Shown here in pieces: positions 42,269-53,983 of a stretch of DNA of 64,000 nucleotides. Position 1 is the first letter of the stretch, and each line of letters begins with the position of its first letter. Source of the stretch: Cinnamomum chago (Eukaryota; Streptophyta; Magnoliopsida; Laurales; Lauraceae). The notes beneath the pieces were generated by a model. That model worked only from the letters and a program-made list of their open reading frames with translations, was not told the DNA's origin and ran no database searches. The stretch spans positions 68,898,001 to 68,962,000 of the forward strand of contig CP142451.1 of NCBI GenBank assembly GCA_038049695.1, read 5' to 3'. The translations under genes were made by a program, and so were the position numbers.

Positions 42269-44272
42269 CTGGCAGCAAATAGTAGTTTGCATGAGAATAT
42301 GAGGGAGAGAAAGAGATGCTTGTTGCAATGTGGACAGTGAACAACTAGAAGAACCAATTTTCATCTTTAAATTACAGATGGCAAGATGAAAGAATAAAAG
42401 AAAACAAACAAGTGCATGACGTAAAATATTTTCTACGGGCAGTCTTTGCTCCAGATTATGAAATAAATTTCTGATTTGAGAACTAAATAGGAAGCAATCA
42501 TGCAATAGTTCCAGCCCTGTTCAGAGCTCCATTTTCTATGTGGTGGTTTGGTTTTCCTCTAGTAGAGTCTTGCTGTGAGCAGCGCCTGCAATGCCTTGAA
42601 TGCAGTTTGTTTGGTGGTGGCTCTCTTCTTTTTGCTGAGTTGCTCTTAGTTGCTGTTGTGCTGGATTTTGTAGTGCAGTTTCAGGTTTTTCTTGGGTTGT
42701 GATCCGGATCTTTTCCTCTTTGTTCTGGGCAAAGAGATAGCTCTTTTCCTCCCATTTCAGACTTTCTGTTTCTTCCTGTGCTCAGCTCTCAGCCTTCATT
42801 TTTTTGTTCTGTGCTGCTCCGGGTGCTCTGTTCAGCAAGGGCACTATCTCTGTCCTGATAGTGAATTGCTACAGCAAGTCACAGTTGCTTCCGTAGAGCT
42901 TCAAGTTGATTAGTATTTTTGTTTTTTCTTTTTGTTGCTTGGTTTCCTATTCATCTTTGGTCTTAGTTCCTGCTGTTTTGCTCACTGCTCTGTCCATCCT
43001 TTATTTAGAGGTGGCCTTTTTGTATTGCTTGCTGCCATATGGTTGTATTTTTATTCTCCTTCTCCTGGGGGCTTTGCCCCTCTTTCCCTTCTAATACACA
43101 TTTACCATTTAGCAAAAAACAAAGTTGTTGTAAAAGAATACAACAAAGATAAAAACAACAGAAAGCCATGATGGGTGTTGGACTTCCAACAGACGTCATT
43201 TAGCATCCTCATAGAATGAATGATGCAATTGAATTTTATGGAACAAATCTTCCTGCGATAGAGACTGGTCTCAGAATGGAGGAAAGAGCACAAAGATCCA
43301 ATTACGGATAAAATTAGTGATGTGAAGACAAGTGGAGAGCAGTAGAAGTAGAAACAAAACTTTCTTAGGATCCAAAGCATTTAGGAATCATGATATTCCA
43401 AAAAGAAACAGTACAGAAAATTAAATTATGACAAATGAAGGAAGCTTAAGCAAAAGCAGATGAGCATCTTTCCACGATTATGGAAAATAAAGAACATGTA
43501 TACTTCCTAACATTCAAATGCCAATTAGGTTTAAATGATGATTTTCCACAGAACTTCACCAATTTTTACTGCTGGTCCAAAGCCCAAATAAAGCAGGGTA
43601 TAGAAGACAAAGATAAGTGTAAAAAATGGAGTAGGTATAGTAGTAGAAAAGGATTTGAAAGAAAAAAATATATTTGTGGAGGTAAAGAGGTTGGGTGACA
43701 GACTTGTAGCAATTAAACAAGTGTTAAAAGGTGAAGCATCGGATATGATACGACACGATACGTTGCCCATTTTGAAGTATCCGTGCATCATAACCCATGA
43801 GTGCAGGATCAAATGTATTGGTTTTTGACATTGACACTGTTTCATGGCATGTGTACTTGATGTTATAATCTTGCAAGTTTCAAAGACAGACATACTACAA
43901 TAGGAAATGAGAAAGAGCAGTTCTAGTTCCAATTTCTAAACGAAAAGAAACAGCAATTGAACAAAAAAGAATTTAATATACAAAGTATCAAGTATATAAA
44001 AGAGTACAGCAGAAAATCAAGAAACTTACACCTTATTGAAGAGATAAGCCTTCCCATGCCTGCAATGAAACGACTGAATAAAAGAACACCAGAACACAGA
44101 AAATACCTCTTTATCAGAATGCTTTCTTTTCACATTATCCTGACTTAAAAAAATAACACTATAACTTCAAAAAGAACTCCAGTACAAATTTTCCTCCAAC
44201 ATGCACATATTTTTATCTGGTTTATAACTTTCCATAAGGCATATCTTGCTAAGCATCTGGAAATAAAGACAA
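42269..44272. other. unassigned interior sequence
   Basis: No coding exon recognised. The stretch 42690-43110 is pyrimidine-rich and ends 'gggggctttgcccctctttccc', a style seen at 3' ends of plant LINEs, but no LINE coding sequence or long poly(A) follows, so I do not call one. Short frames at 43480-43932 are unconvincing. Confidence 0.35.
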
Positions 44273-44350
44273 GAGCCTACGACACAATGGAAGGTGCTTA
44301 CTGTTGCGCCCTTTGGGTTGTGGGTTCAAGTCATATTTGTTACACATATT
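44273..44350 (+). mobile_element. possible tRNA-derived SINE head (Au-like)
   Basis: 'gagcctacgacacaatgg', then 'aaggtgcttac', then 'gttgtgggttcaagtca' resembles the A-box/B-box head of plant Au SINEs, with the B box as ggttcaagtc. The rest of the SINE body is missing and an A-rich tract follows. Confidence 0.4.
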
Positions 44351-45247
44351 TGTTACAATAAAAAAATAAAGAAAAAAAGAAAGGAAGGAAACCACAATAA
44401 ACACTCGTAGCTTGCTAGTTGAAAATGAGACTTTCCATTCACACTGATGACACGAATGGTGTTGGTTTAAAATATCACAAACAATCTTACGATAGAAATT
44501 AGAAATTGGGATTCATCCTCGATATGTCAAATAAAACTTAAAAACCTAGTTAAACTACCCAGACTAACATGAGATTGCTTAAATGTCTACATGAGAAATG
44601 TTTTGTGTTGTTTATATGTTTTTTTTTTTTTGAGTAGGAAGTCCACATGACCATTTCTTCTTTTGCTCCAGCTTCTGCTTTGAAATCATGCTAGTGCTTT
44701 CAGTCCCAAGATGCTCATATTTCTGCATTTTTTGGGGCCTTTGCATTGCTGTACTTGCATTCTAGCTTCTAATCATGGAACAATGCTCAAATCTGGTTTT
44801 CTGCCTATTTTGTAGTCATCCTATTTTCATTGCAGTAGATGTTGTTTTCCCTTCTTTTTCTGCTTTTATGAACCATTTTAATGATGACTTGCTGCTATCA
44901 AAGTTGGAGCTGAAATCACATATATCTTCCAGCTTATGCTGCCGATAGGAGTGAGATCCTTCCAGAAATTAAGATGGATTTGTTTCATGGAAGATACCTT
45001 GTTTTCAATTGATGGTTTTGACTTTCCCAAAGGAAATCAAGATTATATGAACTGATATTGACCCAGATAGGGAATAGAGATGATAATTACAATGTTTTTA
45101 TAAAAAATTAAATATAGAAGTAATTTGATGTTTTCAGGAAATTCGTGGGATGAGCCTCTTTTGACTTTTTTTTATTGATTGTTGTGAGATTTTTAATGGC
45201 CCCCAAATCATTGTTATTGTACTTAGATTAAATCTACGGACTTTCAG
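44351..45247. other. unassigned, probably intronic
   Basis: AT-rich with a T15 run near 44616. No exon recognised. On the plus strand it leads into a splice acceptor (ctttcag) at 45241-45247. Confidence 0.4.
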
Positions 45248-45361
45248 GAGAATTTTGAAGAAGAGCTCCAAAAGCATAAAGATGAGGCTGCTTCCAAAGT
45301 TGAAGCTGTTTTGAAGAGGTTGGAAGAACAGGGATGCATGATTGAGTCACTTCACAGCTCT
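45248..45361 (+). pseudogene. NUA/TPR-like exon
   Basis: A 114-bp exon (38 codons, both ends in phase 0) flanked by ctttcag and gtaagt encodes 'ENFEEELQKHKDEAASK' and 'VEAVLKRLEEQGCMIESL', a coiled-coil segment like that of NUA, the plant homologue of the nuclear-pore basket protein TPR/Mlp. The next exon at 45499 continues in phase. Only these two exons are visible. The frame is intact, so the fragment is recent or was recently functional. Confidence 0.75.
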
Positions 45362-45498
45362 GTAAGTCCTATTGTGGGATTGACTTTCTTTTGCAATCCG
45401 TAGCATTTTTAAATATCTGACCATCTGTTTTTACATTTGTGATGATACCGTTGGTAGTATAATGGTGCCTTCATAACAGTACTAACTTTGTTTCACAG

Positions 45499-45513
45499 GT
45501 TGCTATGTACAAG
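45499..45513 (+). pseudogene. NUA/TPR-like exon, interrupted after five codons
   Basis: After the acceptor 'tttcacag' the bases encode VAMYK, matching the continuation expected for NUA after the preceding exon. The exon is broken at 45513 by the Tekay-like LTR. The target site would be acaag; the other side is outside the window. Confidence 0.75.
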
Positions 45514-48506
45514 TGTAGCGACCCCGGAACGGATCCCCGGGCCCGCGACGTTGGTTTGGTGATGATTACTACTATTGAAGATTTTGTTTTCCCACAGGTT
45601 CCCGCAGTGAGGATTCCCAAAGACACGGGATCTGACTCACACGTACACGATTGCAGAAGCGTGTAGCAAAACACACCAATATAAGCACCAATAAAATATT
45701 TAAGTGCTATCACAATAATAAACAAGACAAAGCATCAAAGAAAAGAGTTACCATGGCATTCCCAAACATAGTTCAAGTTATAAGTTTAACATGAAAGTGA
45801 ATAAGTTTAGTACAACCCATAAGAGACCGATAAAGGTCAATACAATCTCAAAATAACCAAAAGAAACCCCAAGACTAAAGGTGACGAAACTCGAGGACCA
45901 GTCCGACATCTAAATGACATCGTCGGGCTGCCACTCTCTCACGGGAGTTGGCTCACAAGCCTCCTCCTGACGCTCCTCCTCAAAGGCAACGTCTCCTGCA
46001 CCTGGGCACCAACAAACAAGGGTCAAACACGACGGTTTGGCAGGTAATCAGTGTAGGCATGAACATGAACAATAACATTTAGAGAAAACATGTGAGCAAA
46101 TCTTTGGTATGAAGTACTATCAAAACTGAGATACATTTTCAAGAATACGAACAAAGCTGAGATACAAAATAAACTAGCATGAGTACATAATATATCATGA
46201 ATAGTTACAATCCACAAAGAGCCCATCCTTTCTCTATCATTTATATAATGAAAAGAGCAAGCACGCACGACAAGCACGATATACATAATATAAGCACGAC
46301 ACGATTTCCCACAAAGACGGGAATTCCGGCCGCGGAACCGGACACGCACGATGTGTAATAAATACACGACCAGTCTGCAGACAGTCCACATGTTTAAAGA
46401 CCCCCAGACAGTGGATCAAACTGAAAGGGCAGTCTAAGCTCAGTGGTGTTTACTTAATTCATGAATGCACAATACACGCGAAGCACGATCAAAGCACGTC
46501 GAGATAGAAAGGGGGAAATCACTTATCAAATCACGACGAGCACGACTAGCACGGGCATAATAATTATGCATAACACGCTTAGGAAGAGATCCCCTTTTCT
46601 CTTGAAACAAAACTCCCAAAACAAGCTTGTACTAACACTTCAAAACAAGTTCACGATGATATTCATTTTATCAAAACTAAAGCACGAACACAAGGCTTAT
46701 CAAGCACACGTAATGACCTTTGGATGGTCGTTGTGAAATCGAAGCCCCGATGTTGGAAATTAAATAAAATTGGTGCCCCAGAAGTTTAAAGACATCTTGG
46801 GTTTCGAGTGCACAATATCAAGCTAAAGGTCACTTAACATGTTCTAGTTTTTCATTCTTGCAAAACTCTTCAAAAAACACAAACAGTGAATTTCGGTCAC
46901 CTCGCGGTCAGGTGTCGGCTAGCCGAACTGGGACATGGCGGCTAGCCGTAAGGTGACCGCCAGGCTGACCGCTGGAGAGCAAATCGAACTTAGCTCTCGG
47001 GAAAAGGAACCGTATTTGCGCGGTTGGCTTGCGGTTAACCGCGAGTGGGACTGGCGGTTAGCCGTGATCTGACCGCGGAGCTGACCGTGAACCACAATCG
47101 AAATGCCAGCTTCTGGAGAAGAAACCGCAGTCCACGGTTGGCTTGCGGTTAACCGCGAGCGAGACTAGCGGTTAGTCGTGAGCTGACCGTGGTGCTGACC
47201 GCTGATCCCAGATGAAAATGCTAGCTTCTGGAAAAGTAACCGCTGAGTTCGGTCAGCCTGCGGTTAGCCGCAGTGGACACAGACGGCTAGCCGCGAGCTG
47301 ACCGTGGAGCTGACCGCCAATGCACGGGTGTGCGGTTCAGTGCAGATTTTCACATTTTTCCTTCATCATTTCCATTCATTCTCATTCCTCTTGTATTCCC
47401 TGAGCATATAGGCTCTTCAAGGGTAGAATACACATCCAAAACCAACAAAACACAATCATGAAGCTTGTAAACACATTCATATGCAAAGTTTCCAAAACAA
47501 CAATGTAGCTTAAAATAACATGCACAATGATCCTATAGAGATTACTTGCCTTGCCCAAATGCTAAACACTCCTCCTCAAGCACTTCACACAAGCCTATCC
47601 CACACTACAAGCAAAAACCAAGAAAACACACAAAACTCACTCAAAAATGGAAACAAAGAACCCATTTTAACAAAAGGGTTTGTGAACAAGAAAAACACAA
47701 TCTTAAGGAGCTAACAAGACTTTATGGAAAACATGGCTTGAAGCTCTTACATAGAGAAACTCAAACAAGAGAGATGGAAGAGAATGGAGAGCTTTCCCAA
47801 CTTGAAACCTTAAGGAAATTGTACCAATAGAAAGTTTAGGGCAAGAGGAAGAATTTGGTAGTCTTGAAATCTTCTTTGGAGTTCTCTAGCTAGATCAAGC
47901 AAGGTGGGGAAGATGGAGAGAAAAAGAGACTCTTCCTTGCCCTAGGTAAGAAATTGCAGAGATTTGGTAAAGTGAGTGGAAGAAGAGGGAGAGGGAGGCT
48001 TAAGTGATGACTCATGGGCCCCATTTGGCTTGAACTTGAAATGACTAAAACATGGTCTTGTGGGCCTCGGATGACTTCGACGAAGAAGGATAAAACGATC
48101 GTCGAAATATCTACTTTCCAAAAAGTATAATTTTGACATGGTTTTGAGATTTCGAAAATTGTGTCCAGATTTATGCATAAAGGACAATTTTACCCTCTTT
48201 GGGCCAAAACATGGGTTTTTGGGCTTCAAACAAGAATGTGCTTAAAACGAAAGTTGCAACATGTCGAAACATCATTCAAATGAAATCAAAATCATACTCA
48301 CACGGAAATCGATACGATCTTCCCAAGCTTACACGTGCACTCAGGCCTTCCTGAGTGTGTCTGACTAATACTAGACGTTCTCAAAATTCCCAAAGCTATG
48401 CCCAAAACTAACTAATCACTTCAAACCCAACAACAACTAAACCCACTTAGAACTAAACACATACTAATCGCACACTAATCGACTTGGTCTGGGTCGGGGT
48501 CTAACA
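45514..48506 (-). mobile_element. 3' LTR of the Tekay-like element
   Basis: 2993 bp; minus strand TGTTAGACCCCGACCC...GGGTCGCTACA. The last bases read tgtagcg on the plus strand where the other copies read tgtcgcg, a terminal substitution. Short frames inside (46023-46391, 47546-47830) are not genes. Confidence 0.92.
46890..47335 (-). repeat. CGGTTAACCG/CGGCTAGCCG palindrome array, ~118-bp period
   Basis: Four loose tandem units each carry one or two palindromes: TCGGCTAGCCGA at 46915-46926, CGGCTAGCCG at 46939-46948, GCGGTTAACCGC at 47031-47042 and 47145-47156, plus near copies and many 'tgaccg' words. It occupies the position where the sister LTR at 4576 has CGCTCGAGCG palindromes. Confidence 0.85.
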
Positions 48507-48520
48507 TCCTCCACCCCTTA
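48507..48520 (-). promoter_or_regulatory. polypurine tract of the Tekay-like element
   Basis: The minus strand reads 'taaggggtggagga' immediately before the 3' LTR. Confidence 0.8.
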
Positions 48521-48543
48521 GGATATTTGGTCCACCAAATAAA

Positions 48544-51500
48544 TCAAACAATTACCTCTGGTAAAAGCTGTGGATACTTCCTCTGCACTTGCTCTTTCAA
48601 TTCCCAGGTGGCTTCCTCTGGTTCGTGATTTTCCCAAAGTACCTTGACCCAATGAATAGTCCGGTTTCTCAATTCTTGCTCTTTGGTGTCAATGATCTTG
48701 ATCGGTTTTTCCACATACGAGGCATCTTCCCGAATCTCTAAAGGCTCATGTTGTAGAATGTGTGCAGGACTAGAGACATACTTCTTGAGCATAGAAACAT
48801 GAAAAACATTGTGTACCCCGGAGAATTCCGGCGGTAACGCAAGTCTATAAGCGACATCTCCAATCTTGCTCAAAATCTCATACGGACCAATAAATCTCCT
48901 GGACAACTTGCCCTTCTGTCCAAACCTCAAGGTTCCCCTAGTTGGTGAGACTTTCAAAAACACCTTGTCACCCACCTGAAATTGCAATTCTCTTCGGCGA
49001 GTATCTGCATAACTCTTCTGCCTACTTCGGGCGATCTTCAACCGTTCCTGAATCAGCTTGACCTTGTCACTTGTCTCTCCAACTATCGTTGGTCCATGGA
49101 AACTACGCTCACCGACTTCTTCCCAGCAAACCGGAGTTCTGCATCTTCTACCATAAAGTGCCTCGAAAGGTGTCATACCAATGCTCGAGTGGTAACTATT
49201 GTTATAAGCAAATTCACAAAGAGGTAAGCACTCATCCCACTGAATCTTGAAATCCAATACACAAGCACGCAACATGTCTTCGAGAGTCTGTATCGTCCTT
49301 TCTGACTGACCATCGGTCTGAGGATGATAAGCTGTGCTGAATTGGAGCTTGGTACCCATCGACTCATGAAGAGTTTTCCAAAACTTTGAAACAAATCTAC
49401 TGTCTCTATCTGAAGTAATGGAGACGGGTTGACCATGCTTACTAACAATCTCATCAACAAATAACTTCGCAAGTGGTGCCATATGCATCATATTCCCGGT
49501 CTTCATCGGAATGAAGTGAGCAGACTTTGTCAGACGATCTACAATGATCCAAATTGCATTATTTCCCTTCTTAGTATTAGGCAAACCGGAGACGAAATCC
49601 ATGGTAATGTGCTCCCATTTCCACTCCGGAATTTCCAAAGGCTGTAACAAACCTGGAGGCTTCTGATGTTCTGCCTTGATCAACTGACAAGTTAGACAAC
49701 GAGACACAAAAGCTGCTATCTCTCTCTTCATGTTGTTCCACCAAAATCTATTCTTCAAGTTGTGGTACATCTTCGTGCTACCCGGATGCATAGAATATCT
49801 CGTGCTGTGAGCCTCATTCATTATCTCATTCTTCAAATCATCCACATTTGGCACACACAACCGGTCACGGAAATACAAGATTCCATTCACCATTTTGAAA
49901 TCGGGGCGTTCTGCAATAACATCTACTATCTTGGCCAAGTCTGGATCTTGCAACTGATTTTCCTTAATCTTCTGGATGAAGGTAGGTTCTGAAACTGTCA
50001 TATTCGCTAACATTGCACCCAATCTCATGGTTTGTACCTCTACACCCAACTCTTCGAACTGTTGTAAGACACTCATTCCTCTCAAATTAGCCATGACTAC
50101 TGATTTTCTGCTCAACGCATCTGCTACCACATTCACTTTGCCTGGATGATACTTGATTGGAAAGTCATAATCTTTGATATACTCCATCCACCTTCTTTGC
50201 CTCATATTCAAATCCTTCTGCGAGAACAAATATTGCAAACTTCGATGATCTGAGTGGACCTCAAATTTCTCTCCGTAGAGATAGTGTCTCCACATCTTCA
50301 ATGCGAAAACAACTGCTGCCAACTCCAAGTCGTGAGTCGCATAATTCTTCTCATGGTCCTTCAGCTGTCTCGAGCCATAAGCAATCACCTTGCCATCTTG
50401 CATCAATACACAACCTAGTCCCACATTCGACGCATCTGTATAAACAATAAATCCGCCGTTGCTCGAGGGTAATGTAAGAATTGGGGCTGTGGTTAACCTT
50501 CCTTTCAACTCTTGGAAACTGGTTTCACACTGATCGGTCCACACAAATGGAACATTCTTCCTAGTCAATTTTGTCAAAGGGGCTGCGATGGACGAAAAAC
50601 CTTGGACAAATCTTCTGTAGTAGCCTGCTAACCCCAAAAAGCTTCTAATTTCTGTCACACTGCTTGGCCTCACCCAACTAACAACTGCCTCTATCTTCGC
50701 TGGATCAACTGCTAAACCTTCTCTGGAGATGATGTGGCCTAGAAAAGCAACTTGTTCTAACCAGAATTCACACTTACTGAGTTTCGCATATAACTGGTTG
50801 TCTCTCAAGAGCTGCAACGCTGTCCTCAAATGTTCTTCATGCTCCTTCTTACTCTTAGAATATACCAGGACATCATCAAAAAATACTACCGTAGAGTGAT
50901 CCAAATATGGTGCAAAGACCTTGATCATCAAAGCCATAAAGACTGCGGGTGCATTTGTCAAACCAAAGGGCATCACTAAGAACTCATAGTGCCCATATCT
51001 TGTTCTAAAGGCTGTTTTCTGAACATCTGAGTCTCTAACTCTCAACTGATGGTACCCTGACCTCAAGTCTATCTTGGAAAAATAGGTTGCTCCTTGCAAT
51101 TGATCAAACAATTCATCTATCCTTGGCAAAGGGTACTTGTTCTTCACAGTCACATGATTCAACTTCCTATAGTCAATGCACATTCTCAAACTTCCATCCT
51201 TCTTTTTCACAAACAACACCGGTGCTCCCCACGGTGAAACACTTGGCCTAATGAAACCTTTGCTCAACAATTCCTGCAATTGGAGCTTTAGCTCACCCAT
51301 TTCTGCTGGAGCCATCCTGTATGGTGCAATCGAGATCGGAGCTGTCCCTGGAAGGAGTTCAATTGTAAACTCAACTTCTCTAATTGGTGGTAAACCCGGG
51401 ATTTCTTTTGGAAAAACGTCCGGAAATTCACACACAATGGGGATATCGTCCACCCCTTGGGACTGTTTATCCTCCGTGATAAACGCTATAAATGCCTGAC

Positions 51501-51939
51501 ACCCACTCTGCACTAATCTGCTTGCCTTCAACACTGAAATAAACCATGCCTGAGATTTCCTCCTGTTCCCCTGAAATATCAACTCTGCCTATGGTCCTTG
51601 GAATCTGAATGTGATGGTCTTACTAAAACAATCCATAGTGGTATGATATGCTTCTAACCAATCCATGCCTAAAATGACATCAAAATCATGCATGTCCAAA
51701 ACTATGAGGTTGGCCGGTAGATTAACATCTCCTAATAACACTGTACAACTAGGGTAATGGTATCTACACACAACTTGTTTCCCTACTGGAGTGGTCACTA
51801 CTAGAATGTAATCCAATTCACTACATGGTGCATCAATCAACTTAGCAAAACTAGGGGAAGAAAAAGAGTGAGTGGATCCGGGATCAAACAAAATCTGGGC
51901 TTCTACCCCACAAACAAGAAGTTTACCTTCTACCACGTC
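48544..51939 (-). pseudogene. Tekay-like pol: protease, RT, RNase H, integrase, chromodomain
   Basis: It continues the gag frame after a TGA (51940-51942) and is itself broken by one in-frame TAG (51589-51591) between protease and RT. Protease: 'LFDPGSTHSFSS' and 'VILGMDWL'. RT: '[20 protein letters not shown]', '[13 protein letters not shown]' and FFDD in place of YxDD/FxDD. RNase H: '[15 protein letters not shown]'. Integrase: HHCC finger ending 'CLTCQLIK', core '[10 protein letters not shown]', 'ITSDRDSRF' and '[13 protein letters not shown]'. C-terminal chromodomain: '[20 protein letters not shown]' followed by ATWE, which in chromoviruses targets insertion to marked chromatin. Both stops could have come from single transitions, as expected for methylated, silenced copies. 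Apart from these the 1.1-kilocodon frame is intact. Confidence 0.88.
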
Positions 51940-53226
51940 TCATGCAGCTTCAGCATCTGCACGGTTGAGATAGTACAAACGTCCATGCATCTGTAGTCTG
52001 TTCGGTACTTGGTTCTGCCTTCCTTGGCCTTGTCTGTTCTGTTGTGGAGGACGAACATTCTGATTCTGTCCTGGTTGCCTAGCCTGCTGCTGCTGAGGTG
52101 GTCTCATCTGATTCTGAACTGGTGCTTGATTCTGAGGAGCTACTTGTCTCTGCTGCTGGTTCTTGTTCCCTTGATTCTGAAGTAGTGGGCAATCCTTGAT
52201 TGAATGATTCATAGCCCCACACTTGAAACAGGCACCCATGGCCTTCCTACATTCGTGAGTTTCATGATTCTTGCCACAATGTCCACAACCCTGCCTCACA
52301 TGACCTTGCTCTTGCCTTGGCTTCTTGCCCTGTTGTTGCCTCTGATTTTGCTGCTGATATTGCTGCTTCTTATCCTGAACAATCATATTGTTAATATCCT
52401 CAAAAGTATAAGCCCGCTTGACTGCCTCATCATAGGTAGCTGGAGGCACTACTCCTATGACATCCCTCATAATGATGGGGTTCAACCCTTCCAAGAACTT
52501 AGTGATCTTCTTCCTTTCCGTGTCAATCAACTCGGTGGCATACCTCGCCAATCTCTCAAATTTGGTGACATAATCCAACACTGTCATGCTACCTTGCTTG
52601 AGTTGCTGAAACTCAATAGCCTTCTGCCTCTTGACATGAGAGGGAATGTACTTGTCTTGAAACTGTATCTTGAATGCTGCCCATGCCTCATCATCTGCCA
52701 TCACTGCATAAGGATCCTTGACTGTTTGCCACCACCTATCTGCGAGCCCATAAAATAATGAAGCTGTGAGGTTGACCTTCTGTATACCCGTGCACATGAA
52801 GACATCAAAGATCTTCTCCGTATTGACTAGCCAGTCATCTGCCACTAGTGGGTCCTCATTGCCCGAAAATTCTTTGGGTGCTCTCTTCCTAAACTTCTCA
52901 AATAGAGCATTAGGGTCAGGATCCCTATTCTGAATAACAATCTGTGGACCTGCGGGTGGTGCTACATTCCTGTTCTGAAGGACTTCCAATAACTGCCTTT
53001 GAACTTGTGCCATCTCATCATCCTTCTTAGCCAACTGCTCTTGAAACCTTGCTTGGTTCTCATTAGCCTGCCTTTGCTGTGCTATCATGGCTTGCATAAG
53101 TTCCTGAAACTGTGTGGCTGTCGGTGTCTCAGATGCATCTGACTCATTCTGGTTACTGCCTGAAGCATGATGATTTGGAGCTTTTCTTGGAGGCATATTG
53201 CTGTAGAACAAAGAGTTAGAAAACAA
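51940..53226 (-). CDS. Tekay-like Gag, 428 aa
   Basis: Frame from 53226 (MFSNSLF; the more conventional start is the MPPRKAP methionine ten codons later). Retrotrans_gag domain at about residues 110-260 ('DWLVNTEKIFDVF', 'LFYGLADRWW', 'FLEGLNPIIMRDV'), then a glutamine-rich stretch, two cysteine clusters (CGHCGKNHETHEC and CFKCGAMNHSIKDC, the second a canonical CCHC knuckle), and a Q/N/P-rich tail. It ends at a TGA in frame with the protease. Confidence 0.88.
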   Translation of the reverse strand: MFSNSLFYSNMPPRKAPNHHASGSNQNESDASETPTATQFQELMQAMIAQQRQANENQARFQEQLAKKDDEMAQVQRQLLEVLQNRNVAPPAGPQIVIQNRDPDPNALFEKFRKRAPKEFSGNEDPLVADDWLVNTEKIFDVFMCTGIQKVNLTASLFYGLADRWWQTVKDPYAVMADDEAWAAFKIQFQDKYIPSHVKRQKAIEFQQLKQGSMTVLDYVTKFERLARYATELIDTERKKITKFLEGLNPIIMRDVIGVVPPATYDEAVKRAYTFEDINNMIVQDKKQQYQQQNQRQQQGKKPRQEQGHVRQGCGHCGKNHETHECRKAMGACFKCGAMNHSIKDCPLLQNQGNKNQQQRQVAPQNQAPVQNQMRPPQQQQARQPGQNQNVRPPQQNRQGQGRQNQVPNRLQMHGRLYYLNRADAEAA

Positions 53227-53340
53227 TAATCATGGTACAAGGGTTTCTAAGATCCTATACGAACGAATCTATCGAACTCACGAATCCTCGCCACGTTCCT
53301 AAGATCTTTCTAGTTTCTTTTAAGTGCCTGAAACATGTCT

Positions 53341-53357
53341 CGCTCTGATACCAGTCC
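53341..53357 (-). promoter_or_regulatory. primer-binding site of the Tekay-like element
   Basis: The minus strand reads GGACTGGTATCAGAGCG after the 5' LTR; tRNA-iMet complementary. Confidence 0.92.
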
Positions 53358-53428
53358 TGTCGCGACCCCGGAACGGATCCCCGGGCCCGCGACGTTGGTT
53401 TGGTGATGATTACTACTATTGAAGATTT
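53358..53428 (-). mobile_element. remnant of the 5' LTR of the Tekay-like element
   Basis: 71 bp matching 45514-45584 of the 3' LTR with one difference, ending at the element 4 insertion (possible TSD gattt, 53424-53428). Confidence 0.88.
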
Positions 53429-53820
53429 TGTTAGGAATTTTGTAGATTGCAATTTGATGGATGCATTTCATTCAAGCATCATTTGATTTACACACTTGCA
53501 TTGGTTTTAGAAAACTTGAAATCTTGTTTTATTCATGCATTGGTTTTAAGATTTGTAAAAGTATTGATTTATGCATGATTTGTTTTTTCATCTTGGATGC
53601 ATTTGATTTAGAAAAGAGTTTTCAAGAAATCAAGCAAGCCTTTGTTTTAAAAGTTTTGAATCTTTTTAGGCTTTTTATGTCATGTTTTAAAAACCATTAG
53701 AATCTTTAAAACATGTTTTCCAAGCTTGATTTAGTGGCCAAAAGGTCCCCCAAAGAAATAACTTTGAAATGACAAAAGTTGGATTTTTTGTCAAAAGGGG
53801 GGTTGTCCCGGCAGTGTCGT

Positions 53821-53983
53821 CGGTCGACCGAGAGGCAGGTCTCGGTCGACCGAGACAACTGCAGGCAAAAATTGCCTGGGAGCACCAACGGTCAGAAATA
53901 TGACCGTTGTGTGTTCTCGGTCGACCGAGGCCTGTTTCTCGGTCGACCGAGAACTAGCCGTTGGCCACTTTTTCCTATAAATA
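53821..53983 (+). promoter_or_regulatory. element 4 LTR core promoter
   Basis: CGGTCGACCG at 53821-53830, 53843-53852, 53918-53927 and 53940-53949. The second and fourth sit in 18-bp perfect palindromes (53839-53856 and 53936-53953). Inverted repeat CAACGGTCA 53886-53894 / TGACCGTTG 53901-53909; TAGCCGTTGGCC 53955-53966; TATAAATA 53976-53983. Repeated at +5256. MYB3R control is inferred. Confidence 0.6.

Larger units (their letters stand above)
45514..53428 (-). mobile_element. Ty3/gypsy chromovirus, Tekay/Del-like, 5' LTR truncated by insertion
   Basis: Minus-strand element: 5' LTR remnant 53358-53428, primer site, gag, pol with chromodomain, polypurine tract, 3' LTR 45514-48506. A ~3-kb LTR and a C-terminal chromodomain fit Tekay/Del. 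The rest of the 5' LTR is displaced by element 4 and lies beyond the window. It interrupts the NUA-like exon. Confidence 0.9.

Noticed and set aside
42690-43115. LINE 3' end
   Set aside because: Style is suggestive, but there is no endonuclease or RT relic, target duplication or poly(A) tail.
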